This document shows, in pieces, positions 8,001-18,000 of a stretch of 64,000 nucleotides of DNA. How positions within the stretch are numbered: position 1 is the first letter of the stretch; each line of letters opens with the position of its first letter. Origin of the DNA: Pullulanibacillus camelliae (lineage in GTDB: Bacteria; Bacillota; Bacilli; Bacillales; Sporolactobacillaceae); NCBI RefSeq assembly GCF_014642655.1, contig NZ_BMIR01000001.1:359518-423517 (forward strand), read 5' to 3'. The notes below the pieces were generated by a model that saw only the letters and a program-made list of their open reading frames with translations, was not told where the DNA came from and ran no database searches. Made by a program: the position numbers and the translations under genes.

Positions 8001-10304
8001 TTATTCGGAAGTAGTGCCTTCGCCTTCATAAACAGCATTCAACTGATCAATGGCTTCCTGCAGTTGTTCCTCTGTAATAGTACCTTGGCTGAATCCGACA
8101 AGAGCACGGAGGGGCATATACTTCATCATTGCTGCCATCATCTCGGACCCTTCTTCGTCTTCGGCTGCACTCACGAAAGGGGTATTTTCATTTAATTTAG
8201 CCAATACCTGAGGCGCCACTGAGGCTAAAATTGGGTCACTTAGAATATCACCCACGGTTGTGTTACGGTGTACGCTCAATTTTGGTGTTCTTAATGAAAC
8301 AACCTTGATTGATTCGCTTAATAGGATATCTCGTGAAGATTTTCCGACTAATATCTTAAATTCACCGGTTTCCACGTTCCAGTCTTGTAGCTCTGTATTA
8401 TAAAACGCAAAGGCTCTTTTATCTAGAGTGAATGTCACGGTTTTGGTTTCACCAGCTTCAAGTCTTACTTTTACGAAGCCCTTCAACTCTTTCTCCGGGC
8501 GGACTACAGAGCTTTGCACATCCTTCACATAGAGTTGAACAACTTCTTTACCCGCGAGTGTTCCAGTATTAGTGACATCAACCGTAACGGTCACAAGATC
8601 CGTCTCTTGAGCTTCGCTTTTATCAACGGTTAAATTGCTATAGTTAAAATTCGTATAGCTTAATCCATAACCAAATGGAAAAAGTGGTTCCACTTGCTTG
8701 GTGTCATAATAACGATAGCCGACAAAAATATCTTCTTTGTACTCTACGCGATCGCCTTCGCCTGGGAAAAACAGATACGATGGATTATCACTCAGTTTTT
8801 GCGGAAAGGTCTCCGCGAGCTTCCCACTTGGGTTGACATCACCAAATAAAAGATCGGCAACTGCTCCTCCTAGTGCTTGACCGCCTAGATATCCTTCCAG
8901 CAAGCCTTTTACCTTACAAAGCCAAGGCATTTCAATGGGTGCTCCATTGCTTAAGACCACAATGATATTCTTTTGGACTTCGTAGACGGCTTCAATCAAT
9001 TCGACCTGGTTGGCTGGGATATTCAAATGCGCGCGATCATAGCCCTCTGACTCATAACGATCCGGAAGGCCAAGAAATAGTATTGCAACATCAGTTTGAA
9101 TAGCCGCTTCCTTTGCCTCAGTGAGGAGAACTTCATTGGTTTGGTCACTATCCACATCATAACCTTTTGCATAAAGCACATTTGCTTTTCCAGCACATTT
9201 TTTCTCAATTTCTTCTAAGCTGTTTTCCAATTTAGTCGGATTCACATGAGAACTTCCGCCGCCTTGATAGCGTGGCTGCGTCGCAAATGCACCAATTACA
9301 GAAACAGACCCTTTTTTATCGAGTGGAAGAATACTGTCTTCATTTTTTAAAAGAACCATACATTCACTGGCAACCTGACGTGCCAAATCATGGTGAGCTT
9401 CCTTGTCAAATGTCACGTTCTCATCCCTTGAATCAACAAACCTGAAAACAATTGTGAGTATTCGCCTAACGGCTTGGTCAAGTGTCTCTTCAGAAAGTGA
9501 GCCATTTTGAATGGCTTGAAGAATCTTGGATTTTCCTCCACCATAGCTTGCGGGCATCTCAAGATCAAGACCTGCCTTAAGTGCGTCGTCACGCTCATTA
9601 ACAGCTCCCCAATCAGAAACGACAAACCCTTCGAAGCCCCATTCGTCTCTCAAGATTTCATTTAGCAATCTTGGATTTTCGGAAGCAAAAGTGCCATTGA
9701 CTTTGTTATAAGAACTCATGACCGTCCATGGTTGCGCTTCCTTTACAGCACCTTCAAAGCTTGCCAAATAAATTTCTCTCAGGGCCCGCTCAGAGAGCTC
9801 AGCATTTGTCGTCATCCGACGATGCTCTTGGTTATTCACTGCAAAATGCTTCAAGGAAGTTCCTACACCTTTACTTTGAACACCTTTTATATGATTGGCT
9901 GCCATTTGGGAGGAAAGGTAAGGATCTTCGGAAAAGTATTCAAAGTTTCGCCCACAAAGAGGTGAGCGTTTAATATTGGCACCAGGTCCAAGCAGAACGG
10001 CTACATTCTCCGCCTGGCATTCTTCACCAAGCGCTTCTCCCACTTGTTGAATGAGGTCGCGATCCCAAGAACAGGCAAGTCCTGCCGCAGACGGAAAACA
10101 GGTGGCGGGAACACTGTTAAATAGGCCAAGATGATCAGTGCCTTCCGCTTGTTTGCGCAAGCCGTGCGGACCATCCGTTACCATTACAGACGGAATGCCA
10201 AGGCGCTCAAGACCTTGTAAATGCCAAAAATCTAATCCTGAACAAAAACTAGCTTTTTCCTCTAGTGTCATTTGCTGAACGAGTTCTTTTAGATGACGTT
10301 CCAT
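8001..10304 (-). CDS. Glycoside hydrolase family 3 beta-glucosidase
   Basis: A 767-residue protein with the three-part GH3 plan: N-terminal barrel (about 1-285), alpha/beta sandwich (about 310-530) and fibronectin-III-like domain (about 570-645, with [11 protein letters not shown]). Catalytic features are the nucleophile Asp231 in [10 protein letters not shown], the KHF motif at 152-154 and RNFE at 119-122. There is no signal peptide, so it should act in the cytosol on imported beta-glucosides or related glycosides. An extra tail of roughly 90 residues after the Fn3 domain, rich in Glu and Met, follows; similar tails occur in Firmicute BglB-type enzymes. The divergent AraC regulator at 10482 probably controls it. 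No dedicated sugar transporter is adjacent. Confidence 0.93.
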   Translation of the reverse strand: MERHLKELVQQMTLEEKASFCSGLDFWHLQGLERLGIPSVMVTDGPHGLRKQAEGTDHLGLFNSVPATCFPSAAGLACSWDRDLIQQVGEALGEECQAENVAVLLGPGANIKRSPLCGRNFEYFSEDPYLSSQMAANHIKGVQSKGVGTSLKHFAVNNQEHRRMTTNAELSERALREIYLASFEGAVKEAQPWTVMSSYNKVNGTFASENPRLLNEILRDEWGFEGFVVSDWGAVNERDDALKAGLDLEMPASYGGGKSKILQAIQNGSLSEETLDQAVRRILTIVFRFVDSRDENVTFDKEAHHDLARQVASECMVLLKNEDSILPLDKKGSVSVIGAFATQPRYQGGGSSHVNPTKLENSLEEIEKKCAGKANVLYAKGYDVDSDQTNEVLLTEAKEAAIQTDVAILFLGLPDRYESEGYDRAHLNIPANQVELIEAVYEVQKNIIVVLSNGAPIEMPWLCKVKGLLEGYLGGQALGGAVADLLFGDVNPSGKLAETFPQKLSDNPSYLFFPGEGDRVEYKEDIFVGYRYYDTKQVEPLFPFGYGLSYTNFNYSNLTVDKSEAQETDLVTVTVDVTNTGTLAGKEVVQLYVKDVQSSVVRPEKELKGFVKVRLEAGETKTVTFTLDKRAFAFYNTELQDWNVETGEFKILVGKSSRDILLSESIKVVSLRTPKLSVHRNTTVGDILSDPILASVAPQVLAKLNENTPFVSAAEDEEGSEMMAAMMKYMPLRALVGFSQGTITEEQLQEAIDQLNAVYEGEGTTSE

Positions 10305-10481
10305 TATGAGCCCTCCTTAAAAACTATACTTCCCCTTCCTCAGGAAATTCTAAGGAAGCGGTGACTAACCTTTTATCATTTTACCTCCTTCTCCAAAACA
10401 TTTATGTTATGATTTTTGTATATTTAGGACATTTCTTAGTTATTAGAAAAACTCCTCTTTTTGGAAAGGAACCCGATAGTC

Positions 10482-11696
10482 ATGACTCAATCTATCCAGA
10501 AAATATGGGACATCTGTCAAGTGATTTTTGAGTCTCATAATATCCCCATTGCTTATTTAGACGCCCATCTTGACCTTATTTTTGAACTTCCTTTGTTCAA
10601 TTATCAAAAAGGAATGGCACCATTCAAAACTCTATTATCTAAAGAGGAAAGAGAACCTACTCTGGTCATAGCAAGCCACTCTAGACTTTTATTGTTTCAA
10701 CCCATTAATGGCCAAGATTCACAGAATGGGTTACTCATTCTAGGTCCGACTCTGCCATTTAAACTTAGAGAGGAACAATTAAAGGGTTTAATGAATGATT
10801 CCTCAGATTTACGCGATCAGCAAGGGACTATACAAGACTTGCAAAGGATGTCAGTGCTTAATCAAGATCAGTTAACGGGGATAAGTCTTCTTCTGTACTA
10901 CATGATTTATGAAAAACGTATCCATCGAGAAGCTATTCACCTTAAAAAAGTTCAGTCTCCTAAAAAGAAGGAAGTTGAAAAACCAGATGCCATATTATCA
11001 CAACATCTACTGTCAGAACATTTTCATCACGATCCATCTTTTGATTATCATCTCTTCAATTCTATTGAAAAAGGTGACAAAGAGGCCTTTCTATATTGGC
11101 AAGCTAATATCCCTGAAGAAGAATTGGGGATGCTATCGAAAACAAGCTTTTTGAGGAGTAAAAAAAATCTAGGCATATCAGCCATCGCTGTTGCAACACG
11201 GTTTGCTATTAAGGGAGGCTTACATTCTGAAGTCGCTTTTACGCTTAGCGATCTTTATATTCAAAGAATCGAGGACACGTATCAGCCAGAGAATGTTGAT
11301 GAGCTACTTAACGAGGCCATGTTAACCTTTATAGATCAAGTCAACAAAACACGAGAACAGTTTTACACTGAACCCGTAAAAAAATGCCTTAACTTTATTC
11401 ATAAACATGTGTATCAACCAATAACACTTAAAGACCTTGTTAATCAGGTGAACCTACACCCAAGCTACCTTTCAGATAGGTTTAAGAAGGAAGTTGGAAT
11501 GACCATTCGCGATTATATTCATAAAGCTAAAATTGACGAAGCGATGACCCTCATTTCGTTCTCAGATTATACCTTATCTGAAATTAGTAGCGTGTTGAAT
11601 TTTACCGACCAAAGCCATCTAACAAGGGTATTTAAAAAAGTGACAGGAACAACACCCAAACAATATCAACTTAGAAAAGAAAGTTTAACAACTTAA
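10482..11696 (+). CDS. AraC family transcriptional regulator
   Basis: About 404 residues. The C-terminal 100 residues hold the two AraC helix-turn-helix motifs (ITLKDLVNQVNLHPSYLSDRFK and LSEISSVLNFTDQSHLTRVFK, followed by TGTTPKQY). The N-terminal 300 residues look like a YesN-type sensing region without a receiver phosphorylation site. ATG 10482 is chosen over the upstream in-frame codon at 10461 because a GGAAAGGA ribosome site sits between them. It is divergent from the GH3 beta-glucosidase 177 bases away, which makes it the likely glycoside-responsive activator of that gene. The effector is unknown. Confidence 0.88.
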   Translation: MTQSIQKIWDICQVIFESHNIPIAYLDAHLDLIFELPLFNYQKGMAPFKTLLSKEEREPTLVIASHSRLLLFQPINGQDSQNGLLILGPTLPFKLREEQLKGLMNDSSDLRDQQGTIQDLQRMSVLNQDQLTGISLLLYYMIYEKRIHREAIHLKKVQSPKKKEVEKPDAILSQHLLSEHFHHDPSFDYHLFNSIEKGDKEAFLYWQANIPEEELGMLSKTSFLRSKKNLGISAIAVATRFAIKGGLHSEVAFTLSDLYIQRIEDTYQPENVDELLNEAMLTFIDQVNKTREQFYTEPVKKCLNFIHKHVYQPITLKDLVNQVNLHPSYLSDRFKKEVGMTIRDYIHKAKIDEAMTLISFSDYTLSEISSVLNFTDQSHLTRVFKKVTGTTPKQYQLRKESLTT

Positions 11697-11955
11697 TGCC
11701 TATAAGTTCGGTCACTCTGGCCTAAGGGCAGATATCATAATCCCACTGTCCATTATCTTATATCTCTACACATAAATGCCGATATGCATTTAATTAATTT
11801 ATGTCCCTTAAAGTAAACGTTCAAGAAACGACACTTCTACATTAAAGGGCAATAAAATGCTACCTTAAAGGAATTAGAACCTTGGAACGTTCTTTTCGCA
11901 TAAAACTTTTGGAATTGCGAACGATAACAGAAAAAGGGAAAGGAGAAATAAACTC
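11697..11955. other. Intergenic gap, nothing recognised
   Basis: AT-rich sequence between the AraC regulator and the small membrane protein. No convincing gene, hairpin terminator or repeat was found. Confidence 0.4.
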
Positions 11956-12444
11956 ATGATTGTTCCCTTGGTTCGAATAGGATTCATTTTATCATGGCTT
12001 ACTGTTTATTTTATTCCAAATAAAACAGTAAAAAGGTATCTGCCTGCTTCTACAATGGCAGCATTATTAGTCACAACACTTGTCTTTATTGGAACTCCCT
12101 TTAACTTTTGGAAAGTAAAAGGCGGTCCAAAAACGAGGATCTATAACATATTAAGTGTCATATTAGGTCCTTTTTCAGTGGGCACCTTATGGATCTTTCA
12201 TTTAACCTTTGGAAGGTTTTGGTTATATGTGTTGACCAATCTGTTTCAAAATCTAATTTATGCATTTCCGATAATAACCTTTTTTGATAAGATCAACTTC
12301 ATAAAATATGTAAAGTTTAATCGAATTCATCATATCATTGCATCAATGAGCTTTTCCTTAATCATTTATGGTTTTCAATCTTTTCTTGAGAAACCTATTT
12401 CCTCAGGGTTGCGACTGTTTAATAAGGAAGCTCTCAAAAAATGA
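11956..12444 (+). CDS. Hypothetical membrane protein (four predicted helices)
   Basis: A 162-residue product with hydrophobic segments at about 1-20, 33-50, 62-90 and 130-150 and basic loops, so a polytopic membrane protein. AAAGGAG precedes the ATG at a good distance. I do not recognise the family and see no catalytic motif. It is transcribed alone; the next gene is on the other strand. Confidence 0.7.
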   Translation: MIVPLVRIGFILSWLTVYFIPNKTVKRYLPASTMAALLVTTLVFIGTPFNFWKVKGGPKTRIYNILSVILGPFSVGTLWIFHLTFGRFWLYVLTNLFQNLIYAFPIITFFDKINFIKYVKFNRIHHIIASMSFSLIIYGFQSFLEKPISSGLRLFNKEALKK

Positions 12445-12664
12445 GTCGTTTTACTCTCCGCAATCATAATTAGAGAGATTGATTTCCTCCTTAGGTCGCC
12501 GTTCGGTATCGATTTGTCCATTCAAAACGGGCGCACTTCCCTAAGTAGAAAGCACCCGACCATAAAATAAGTTTAACAAGATTCATTTATACTTCCCTAA
12601 ATGGCCAACCCAAGAAATCTGGCCTGATCCATAATAAGTCACTCTTTTTTAACCCACAACGGGC

Positions 12665-12736
12665 TCATTTCTTCCGAGAAACAATCGCAATCCAATTGTC
12701 ATCAGGATCGGTCACATAAGCCGAGTCGTCATCCAG
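12665..12736 (-). pseudogene. Glyoxalase/VOC-family C-terminal remnant
   Basis: About 23 codons end in AYVTDPDDNWIAIVSRKK followed by TGA. DPDDN-W-I is the typical final strand of glyoxalase/bleomycin-resistance proteins. Upstream the frame breaks, so only the tail remains. It lies just beyond the intact VOC gene at 12795-13199, on the same strand. Confidence 0.55.
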
Positions 12737-12794
12737 AGGGTATGATGGAAAGAAAGCCCCACTCCCGAATGGAGACCTCATTCAAACTTCCCTT

Positions 12795-13199
12795 TCAATC
12801 CTTTCGACTGAACCGTTTGATAGCCTCCTCGGTGACCGGCTCGAAGAGGTTAACGAGGTTGCCGTCGGGATCACGGAACAACATCGCACGGTTCCCCCAT
12901 GGCATCGTGGTCGGTTCTTTTACCCACTCGTCTACAAATGATTTCAAGCGCTCGTATTCAGCATCAATATTATTGACGCGAAACTCAATAATGACAGAGC
13001 GATTGTCAGCAGCCACAGCAGAACCAGGACCAAACAGTGGTACCGTCTGTAAGTGGCCAATCGCAAGAGTACACGATGGCAAAACAAGTTCAGCAAAGAC
13101 AGGTGCAGGACGTTCAGCCGAAACCCCCGTAACCTTTTCATAGAATTTGACAAGACGATCGACGTCTTCAGTAATGATACGAACAGAAGCAAAATTCAC
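12795..13199 (-). CDS. VOC (glyoxalase/bleomycin resistance) family protein
   Basis: A single beta-alpha-beta-beta-beta vicinal-oxygen-chelate repeat pair of about 134 residues: NFASVRIITEDVDRLVKFYEKVTG at the start and MLFRDPDGNLVNLFEPV at the end. GTG 13199 is preferred because AGGAAGG lies nine bases upstream and related proteins start M-N-F-x-S-V-R-I-I-T; ATG 13208 and TTG 13223 are alternatives. Such single-domain proteins bind or modify small electrophiles or drugs; no substrate can be assigned. It stands alone in a zone of gene remnants. Confidence 0.85.
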   Translation of the reverse strand: MNFASVRIITEDVDRLVKFYEKVTGVSAERPAPVFAELVLPSCTLAIGHLQTVPLFGPGSAVAADNRSVIIEFRVNNIDAEYERLKSFVDEWVKEPTTMPWGNRAMLFRDPDGNLVNLFEPVTEEAIKRFSRKD

Positions 13200-13455
13200 A
13201 ACTACCATCCTTCCTATAATCAATGATACACTATTTCATCCTAACCCTTTGGGTCAAAACCAGCGGAGCTTTCTAAAGGGGCCGATTGAATGAGAAACTA
13301 AGCCATTTGGACCCTCCACACTTGCTGCTGACTGTTTCTCAATTCATCCTCATAAATCTTTCTAAATGTCAATTGCCGGTGTCCTCCTACTAATGCAAGA
13401 CTTCCTTTGCGTTTTTCCTCTCACTCCTTTATGTTGACTTCCTCCATTATAAAAC

Positions 13456-13487
13456 GACGCTACTGACACCAGTATGTCAGTAGCGTC
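13456..13487 (-). terminator. Strong terminator overlapping the WYL stump stop codon
   Basis: A perfect 13-bp stem, GACGCTACTGACA / TGTCAGTAGCGTC, with a six-base loop and GTTTTAT following on the minus strand. The stop codon of the WYL gene (13477-13479) lies inside it. Confidence 0.85.
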
Positions 13488-13887
13488 TTAAAATTTTTTG
13501 AGCTTCCTCACGAATCCGATTCTGGAGTGCTTTAGGCTCCAAAACAACTGCATCTGCTCCCCAACCAAGGACCCATTGCAAAACTTCATCCAAATGACGA
13601 ACACGCAAGATCACGTGAAATCCATCTTGATGCTCTTCCATATCCACAATGTAATGATAGTTTGATTCCTTCACCTTATCAGTGATGTCATGGTCAAATC
13701 GAATGCGGACGAGTAGGGATCGATCGTCCGGTGGGGTATACTGACTCAGTTTAAAATGCATGGGGAATCCGAAGCGCTCCCTCAATTCTGTCATTTGGGA
13801 CAAACGGAAATGGCGGATGTCCTGACGCAGATCACAATAGGCGACAAGCATCCACGATCCTTCAACAAGCACCAACCCATAGGGAGC
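13477..13887 (-). pseudogene. WYL-domain transcriptional regulator, C-terminal stump
   Basis: The translation covers a WYL domain: APYGLVLVEGSWMLVAYCDLRQDIRHFRLSQM, then a linker and a C-terminal WCX-type extension with HLDEVLQWVLGWGADAVVLEP. Intact YafY/DeoR-type regulators have about 310-320 residues with an N-terminal helix-turn-helix; here the N-terminal half is missing. Homology stops at about 13887, where a truncated transposase on the other strand begins. A TTG at 13875 could restart translation, but without the DNA-binding domain it is most likely dead. Confidence 0.75.
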
Positions 13888-14703
13888 AACAGTGCAGGAA
13901 GCTCATCTGCCCATTTTCGAGAAAAAAATTGAAGCTCAACTGGATGTGTCGCTCGACGAACTTCGGGCCACTCTCCCACAGAACCCGCAATGGGGTGTCA
14001 AGAAAAATAGTGAAGGTAAAAATGTCTTCTGGTACGGGTATAAAGCTCATTTAGCTGTCGGCACCCAATCCCAATACATTCTCCAATCCCTATTTTCTTC
14101 AGGGAACTTGAATGATGGGAAAGCGGCCATTCCTTTATTAAAAGGGATAGCTGAGCGTTTATCACTCCCGTCTCTAAACTATGCCATGATGGATGCAGGT
14201 TACGATTTTGAGCCTATCTATGCACAAAATCATCGAATAGGACTCCAATCCGTCATTGCCTATAATAAGCGAAATGAGCCTGAGCCTATAGGATTTGACA
14301 AGCATTTCGCTCCAACTTGTGTAAGAGAACATTCCTATCGTTACGACAGCTATGATGCCAAATACGCAACATTGAAATATACACGGCCAAGGGAATGTGT
14401 GGAGTGTCCTTTAGCGCAGGACGGTCTTTGTCAAAAGGTCTATAAAGTGAAAATCACAACAGACTTGAGGCGGTATACGGCACCTGCCCGTGGTTCAAAA
14501 GCTTGGAAGACCTTATTCAAGCAACGAACCGCCGTTGAACGAGTCAATGCTTATCTCAAAGAATATTTTCAGCTTAACAATGTTCGTTATCGGACAGGTA
14601 AACGTGTGAGAGTTCATTTTAATCTTGTGACGCTGGTTTATAATGCTTCAAAACTGGCCTGTGATCGTATCAATGCAACTTTAAATCAACAGGCAGCCTA
14701 ATT
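13888..14703 (+). pseudogene. IS4/IS5-type DDE transposase, 5'-truncated
   Basis: 270 codons match the C-terminal two-thirds of a DDE transposase: YGYKAHLAVGTQ, then MMDAGYDFEPIYAQ carrying a catalytic aspartate, the C-x-x-C...C cluster ECVECPLAQDGLC, and FKQRTAVERVNAYLKEYF with the catalytic glutamate. The N-terminal region (probably 150 or more residues) and the left end of the element are missing; the junction with the WYL stump is at about 13888. The IS family is not certain (IS4, IS5 or IS1182 groups share these motifs). No inverted repeat was identified after the stop. Confidence 0.75.
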
Positions 14704-14806
14704 TAATTCTGTAAATGTTAAAGGAACTGTTGTTAGTTTCCCTTTTAAAAGACAGAAATAAAAGGGCTTAGAATAGCAATTATTGACTGCTTTTAGTATT
14801 AGCTAA

Positions 14807-15697
14807 TTATGAGCAAAACAATGAAATTTCTAGATATAATTTAGTTTTCCCACTACTCTGTCTAGTGGAGAAAATTACGGTTTCCATCATACCCATTTCC
14901 AAATTTGCACCATTTTGAATTGCTTTTTCAAGGCCAGATTTCTGGGCAGCGATCATCGGGTTTCCCTTATATTTAACATCACTTTTTTCTAATAAAAGTG
15001 TAGTTAAATAGGTGAAGTATTTACCAGGTTTTCGAGTTATTATTTTGATATTTAAGTCTGAATTAGGCTTTAATGTAGTTAAAATATCACTTGTTGTTTC
15101 AGGGTTATAAACTCTCGTTCCTATGTTATACCCGTCTCTAAAATCTTTTTTTATCAAACTTTCTTTACTAAAAAAAGCAATAATAGGAATGTTGTTTCCT
15201 AATCCCAATTGTTGACAAAGCTGTTGAAAACTTTTAAGAGAATCCAGATAATCAATACTACTCGTTGTTGGTGCAGGCATAATTATATAAGACTCTTCTT
15301 TACAATAACGAATATGATAATCTCCGTCCTGCGGTTTTTCTCCCCACTGAATAAATAAAGAATTTTGGTTGCTGATCAAAGTGGTTAAAAAATCTTTTCG
15401 TTGCTGTAATTCATCAATTTGTTGTGAAATTTTGGCCACTTGTTGATCAAGAGACATATAACTCTCATCTACGTCTTCAGTGTTCATATATTTTTTTATC
15501 TGTTCAAGTGAGTAACCGATACCTTTCAAAGATTGGATTAGGTTAAAATCAACAATTTGTTCTATCGTGTAGTACGAATATCCGTTAGTCCCTATCTCTG
15601 CAGGTTGAAGTAACCCCTTTGAGCGATACCAACGAAGAGTTGCTTTTGTAGTGTTACACAACTCGGCAAATGTATTTATAGTCATTTTATTTTCCAT
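14807..15697 (-). CDS. MerR family regulator with C-terminal effector-binding domain
   Basis: 296 residues. The N-terminal MerR winged helix (about 5-72: TINTFAELCNTTKATLRWYRSKGLL) is followed by a dimerisation coiled coil (80-110) and a long C-terminal region resembling GyrI-like/BmrR drug-binding domains. ATG 15697 has an AGGAG site. It is divergent from the CPBP membrane protease gene. The promoter between them has the stretched 19-base spacer that MerR activators correct, with a dyad across it, so the target is the + strand gene. The ligand is unknown; a membrane-active or lipophilic compound would fit. Confidence 0.85.
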   Translation of the reverse strand: MENKMTINTFAELCNTTKATLRWYRSKGLLQPAEIGTNGYSYYTIEQIVDFNLIQSLKGIGYSLEQIKKYMNTEDVDESYMSLDQQVAKISQQIDELQQRKDFLTTLISNQNSLFIQWGEKPQDGDYHIRYCKEESYIIMPAPTTSSIDYLDSLKSFQQLCQQLGLGNNIPIIAFFSKESLIKKDFRDGYNIGTRVYNPETTSDILTTLKPNSDLNIKIITRKPGKYFTYLTTLLLEKSDVKYKGNPMIAAQKSGLEKAIQNGANLEMGMMETVIFSTRQSSGKTKLYLEISLFCS

Positions 15698-15715
15698 AGA
15701 TTTTCTCCTATTGGA

Positions 15716-15746
15716 TTGACTGTAATGTTACATCACAGTTTATCAT
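15716..15746 (+). promoter_or_regulatory. MerR-type promoter (19-bp spacer) with operator dyad
   Basis: TTGACT at 15716-15721 and TATCAT at 15741-15746 are separated by 19 bases. The dyad ACTGT-N11-ACAGT (15719-15739, inner ATG...CAT also symmetric) fills the spacer, the arrangement used by MerR activators. Confidence 0.7.
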
Positions 15747-15796
15747 AATACAGTAATATTATTTTAAAAAAAATATTTGCTAATAAGGAGAAAAAG

Positions 15797-16654
15797 ATGA
15801 ATAAACTAAGATACCTATTGAAAAGAACCCCTTTAGTTACTGCAACTGTTACCTTGATAATTGCCTTCATTATTCTGTTAACTATTCCTACCGACGGTTC
15901 AGTATTACAAAATCTTCGGCAAGAAATACTGCTAACTTTATTGACACTGGCACTAATGACAGGCATTGACGGAATACAGCTAATTAAGTATAAAAAATCT
16001 GGAATTACATTTACCTTCAGGAAAAGTATTTTGTATTTATTACCTGGATTTCTACTTTCCGGAGCAACAATAATTAGTGCAATTTCTTCAAAAGAAAATG
16101 TCCAAGACAACTGGCTTATTCTTGTTATTGAAGCGATGATTTTCTATCTGTTGTTAGGACTATTTGAAGAAGGGCTTTTTAGAGGAATAATTTTGCACGC
16201 CTTTCTTGATAAACTAGGTTCAACTAGGAAAGGATTAATTAGCGCTGTTGCTATTAGTGGATTTATATTCGGATTTGTTCACATAGTATTGTCGTGGCTT
16301 TTAACAGGAATAGATCTAAGTGTAACGGGACTGATGCAAGCTTTCCTTAAAACTTTAAGTGCCGGAATGGCCGGATTCTTTTTTGGAGCTATCTATTTGA
16401 AAACCAAAAATTTATGGGGAATTGCCTTGGTCCATGGTTTATCTGATTTTTTAATGATGTTAGGAGCATTATTGTTTTCTGGATCTAATTCTGTTACGTT
16501 CATTAGTTCTGATTCAACACAGGCTAGTTCATCAATGCTCATTAACATTATCTTTATTATTGTCTACGTCCCGCTTGTCATAAGCGCACTTAAACAGCTT
16601 AAATCTATCGAGTTACCGGAAATGGGATTTTATAATGAAAATTGGAAATCATAA
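15797..16654 (+). CDS. CPBP family intramembrane glutamic endopeptidase
   Basis: A 285-residue polytopic membrane protein with about seven hydrophobic segments. The CPBP/Abi signature is clear: Glu124-Glu125 and Arg129 in LFEEGLFRG (motif 1), His162 in IFGFVH (motif 2) and a later ALVHGLSDF histidine (motif 3). Bacterial relatives act as proteases tied to bacteriocin immunity or stress. AAGGAG precedes the ATG. Its promoter carries a MerR-type spacer and dyad, so expression is probably induced by the divergent regulator at 14807. Confidence 0.88.
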   Translation: MNKLRYLLKRTPLVTATVTLIIAFIILLTIPTDGSVLQNLRQEILLTLLTLALMTGIDGIQLIKYKKSGITFTFRKSILYLLPGFLLSGATIISAISSKENVQDNWLILVIEAMIFYLLLGLFEEGLFRGIILHAFLDKLGSTRKGLISAVAISGFIFGFVHIVLSWLLTGIDLSVTGLMQAFLKTLSAGMAGFFFGAIYLKTKNLWGIALVHGLSDFLMMLGALLFSGSNSVTFISSDSTQASSSMLINIIFIIVYVPLVISALKQLKSIELPEMGFYNENWKS

Positions 16655-16848
16655 AGAAAGATACTAAAACGTTTCGGCCTCTCTACGGGATTAAAGAAGC
16701 ATAAGGTCGATCAGTATAGGTACCTAGTGTAGTAAATAGATAAAAACACCATAAAAAAGACCACCATTTTCATAGTAAAATAGAAGTACCTATCACAGAA
16801 CTTCCAATTACCAACCCCTCATCACAAGGAGATGAAAATGATGGCTTA

Positions 16849-16980
16849 TTGACTATTGAACAACATTCAAGGAAAAAACTGAAGTCGATGGGCACAATGT
16901 TGATGGTGGCAATTGATGCTGCGAAGTATATCCATAAGGCAATGATTTGTACTTTTTATTATTACCGAGGAATTAAGCTA
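16849..16980 (+). pseudogene. Possible IS110-type transposase N-terminal remnant
   Basis: A short frame reads MLMVAIDAAKYIHKAMICTF, like the first catalytic-aspartate segment of IS110-family DEDD transposases (V-x-I-D-x-A-K). The similarity fades after about 45 codons and nothing of the remaining enzyme is present. It lies in a 469-base gap between the CPBP gene and the SDR gene that otherwise shows no gene. Confidence 0.3.
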
Positions 16981-17123
16981 ATGACTTTCCACAATTGTGC
17001 CAGATTGTGGACTATCATCTTCTATTTCATAATAGCGTTGTGCTGTCCGATATATTTTTTTAACAAAAAATGTGTTAGGAGACAAATACTCCTTAAATGA
17101 TCTATTTATCCCAAAGGTATGGT

Positions 17124-17954
17124 TCAACTGTTAAAGTAGTGACCTTGCTCGAGATCATCGATGAGCCCTGGATGGACCGGTTGCCATCCTAAAAGTTTCT
17201 GCGTTGTTTCGCTCGACCTCGGAAAATCCAAAGACGCAATTGTGCCCAAAAATCCGAAATGCACATCGGCCTTTTCTTGAGAAATGCTCTCTAATGGAAC
17301 ATTTAAATGCTGACCAATAATACTCGCAATGTTGCGAAATGGCACCCCCTCATCTCCTACCCCATCTAACTGGGATCCAGCAGGTGCCTTTTCCAATGCG
17401 AGGCGGTAAAGGCGGGCGGCATCAAGACGGTGAATCGCCGGCCAGCGGTTTGATCCATCACCAATATAAGCAGAGACACCCTTTTCGCGAGCTATTTTAA
17501 TCAATTCTGGTACGAAGCCCTTATCTCCATTACCGTGGACAGATGGCGCAAGCGAAACGACCGATGCCTGAACCCCCCGCTTTGCTAGAGCTAACACCTC
17601 ATTATCTGATGCTGTCCCATTTGCATGAGCCGTCGTTATAAATGGCTTGCCTGTGCCCTCGAGCACTTCTCCGAAAGCCTTGATGGCACTTAAATCCGTT
17701 GCAAGCGAGTGAGCAAAGTTCGAAAAATCGTGGATAAACGCTAAGTGAATTACGCCTTCCGCATGAGCTGCACCGCTACGAAGGCTATCTAGGTCATCAA
17801 GACTGCCATGATGCACCTCAGCACCTGCATTTTTTAATTCTGCAGCCCCTCGGTCTGAACGTGCGAGACCTATGACTGTATGCCCCCCGTTAATAAGCTC
17901 ATTGACGACAGCAGAACCAATGTAACCTGTTGCTCCTGTTACAAAAACACGCAT
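17124..17954 (-). CDS. NAD(P)-dependent SDR/epimerase family oxidoreductase
   Basis: 276 residues of the extended or atypical SDR type. The N-terminal Rossmann motif is VFVTGATGYIGSAVV, and a conserved HLAFIHD-type segment lies near 75. The catalytic Tyr-x3-Lys of classical SDRs is not obvious, as in NAD(P)H-binding NmrA/epimerase-like members. ATG 17954 is chosen because AGGAGG lies eight bases upstream (the ATG at 17960 is too close). It is divergent from the MerR gene at 18059, a pairing common for MerR-controlled aldehyde or quinone stress genes. The substrate is unknown. Confidence 0.85.
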   Translation of the reverse strand: MRVFVTGATGYIGSAVVNELINGGHTVIGLARSDRGAAELKNAGAEVHHGSLDDLDSLRSGAAHAEGVIHLAFIHDFSNFAHSLATDLSAIKAFGEVLEGTGKPFITTAHANGTASDNEVLALAKRGVQASVVSLAPSVHGNGDKGFVPELIKIAREKGVSAYIGDGSNRWPAIHRLDAARLYRLALEKAPAGSQLDGVGDEGVPFRNIASIIGQHLNVPLESISQEKADVHFGFLGTIASLDFPRSSETTQKLLGWQPVHPGLIDDLEQGHYFNS

Positions 17955-18000
17955 AATCATTTCCTCCTAATGTTACTGATTTGTAAATTCACTTGAACAA

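Noticed and set aside
12742-13143. 133-codon + frame opposite the glyoxalase gene
   Set aside because: Shadow of the VOC gene, which has clear family motifs and a ribosome site on the minus strand.
16981-17100. Rest of the frame after the IS110-like fragment
   Set aside because: No similarity to transposase after about residue 45 and no ribosome site; only the first part is reported, at low confidence.
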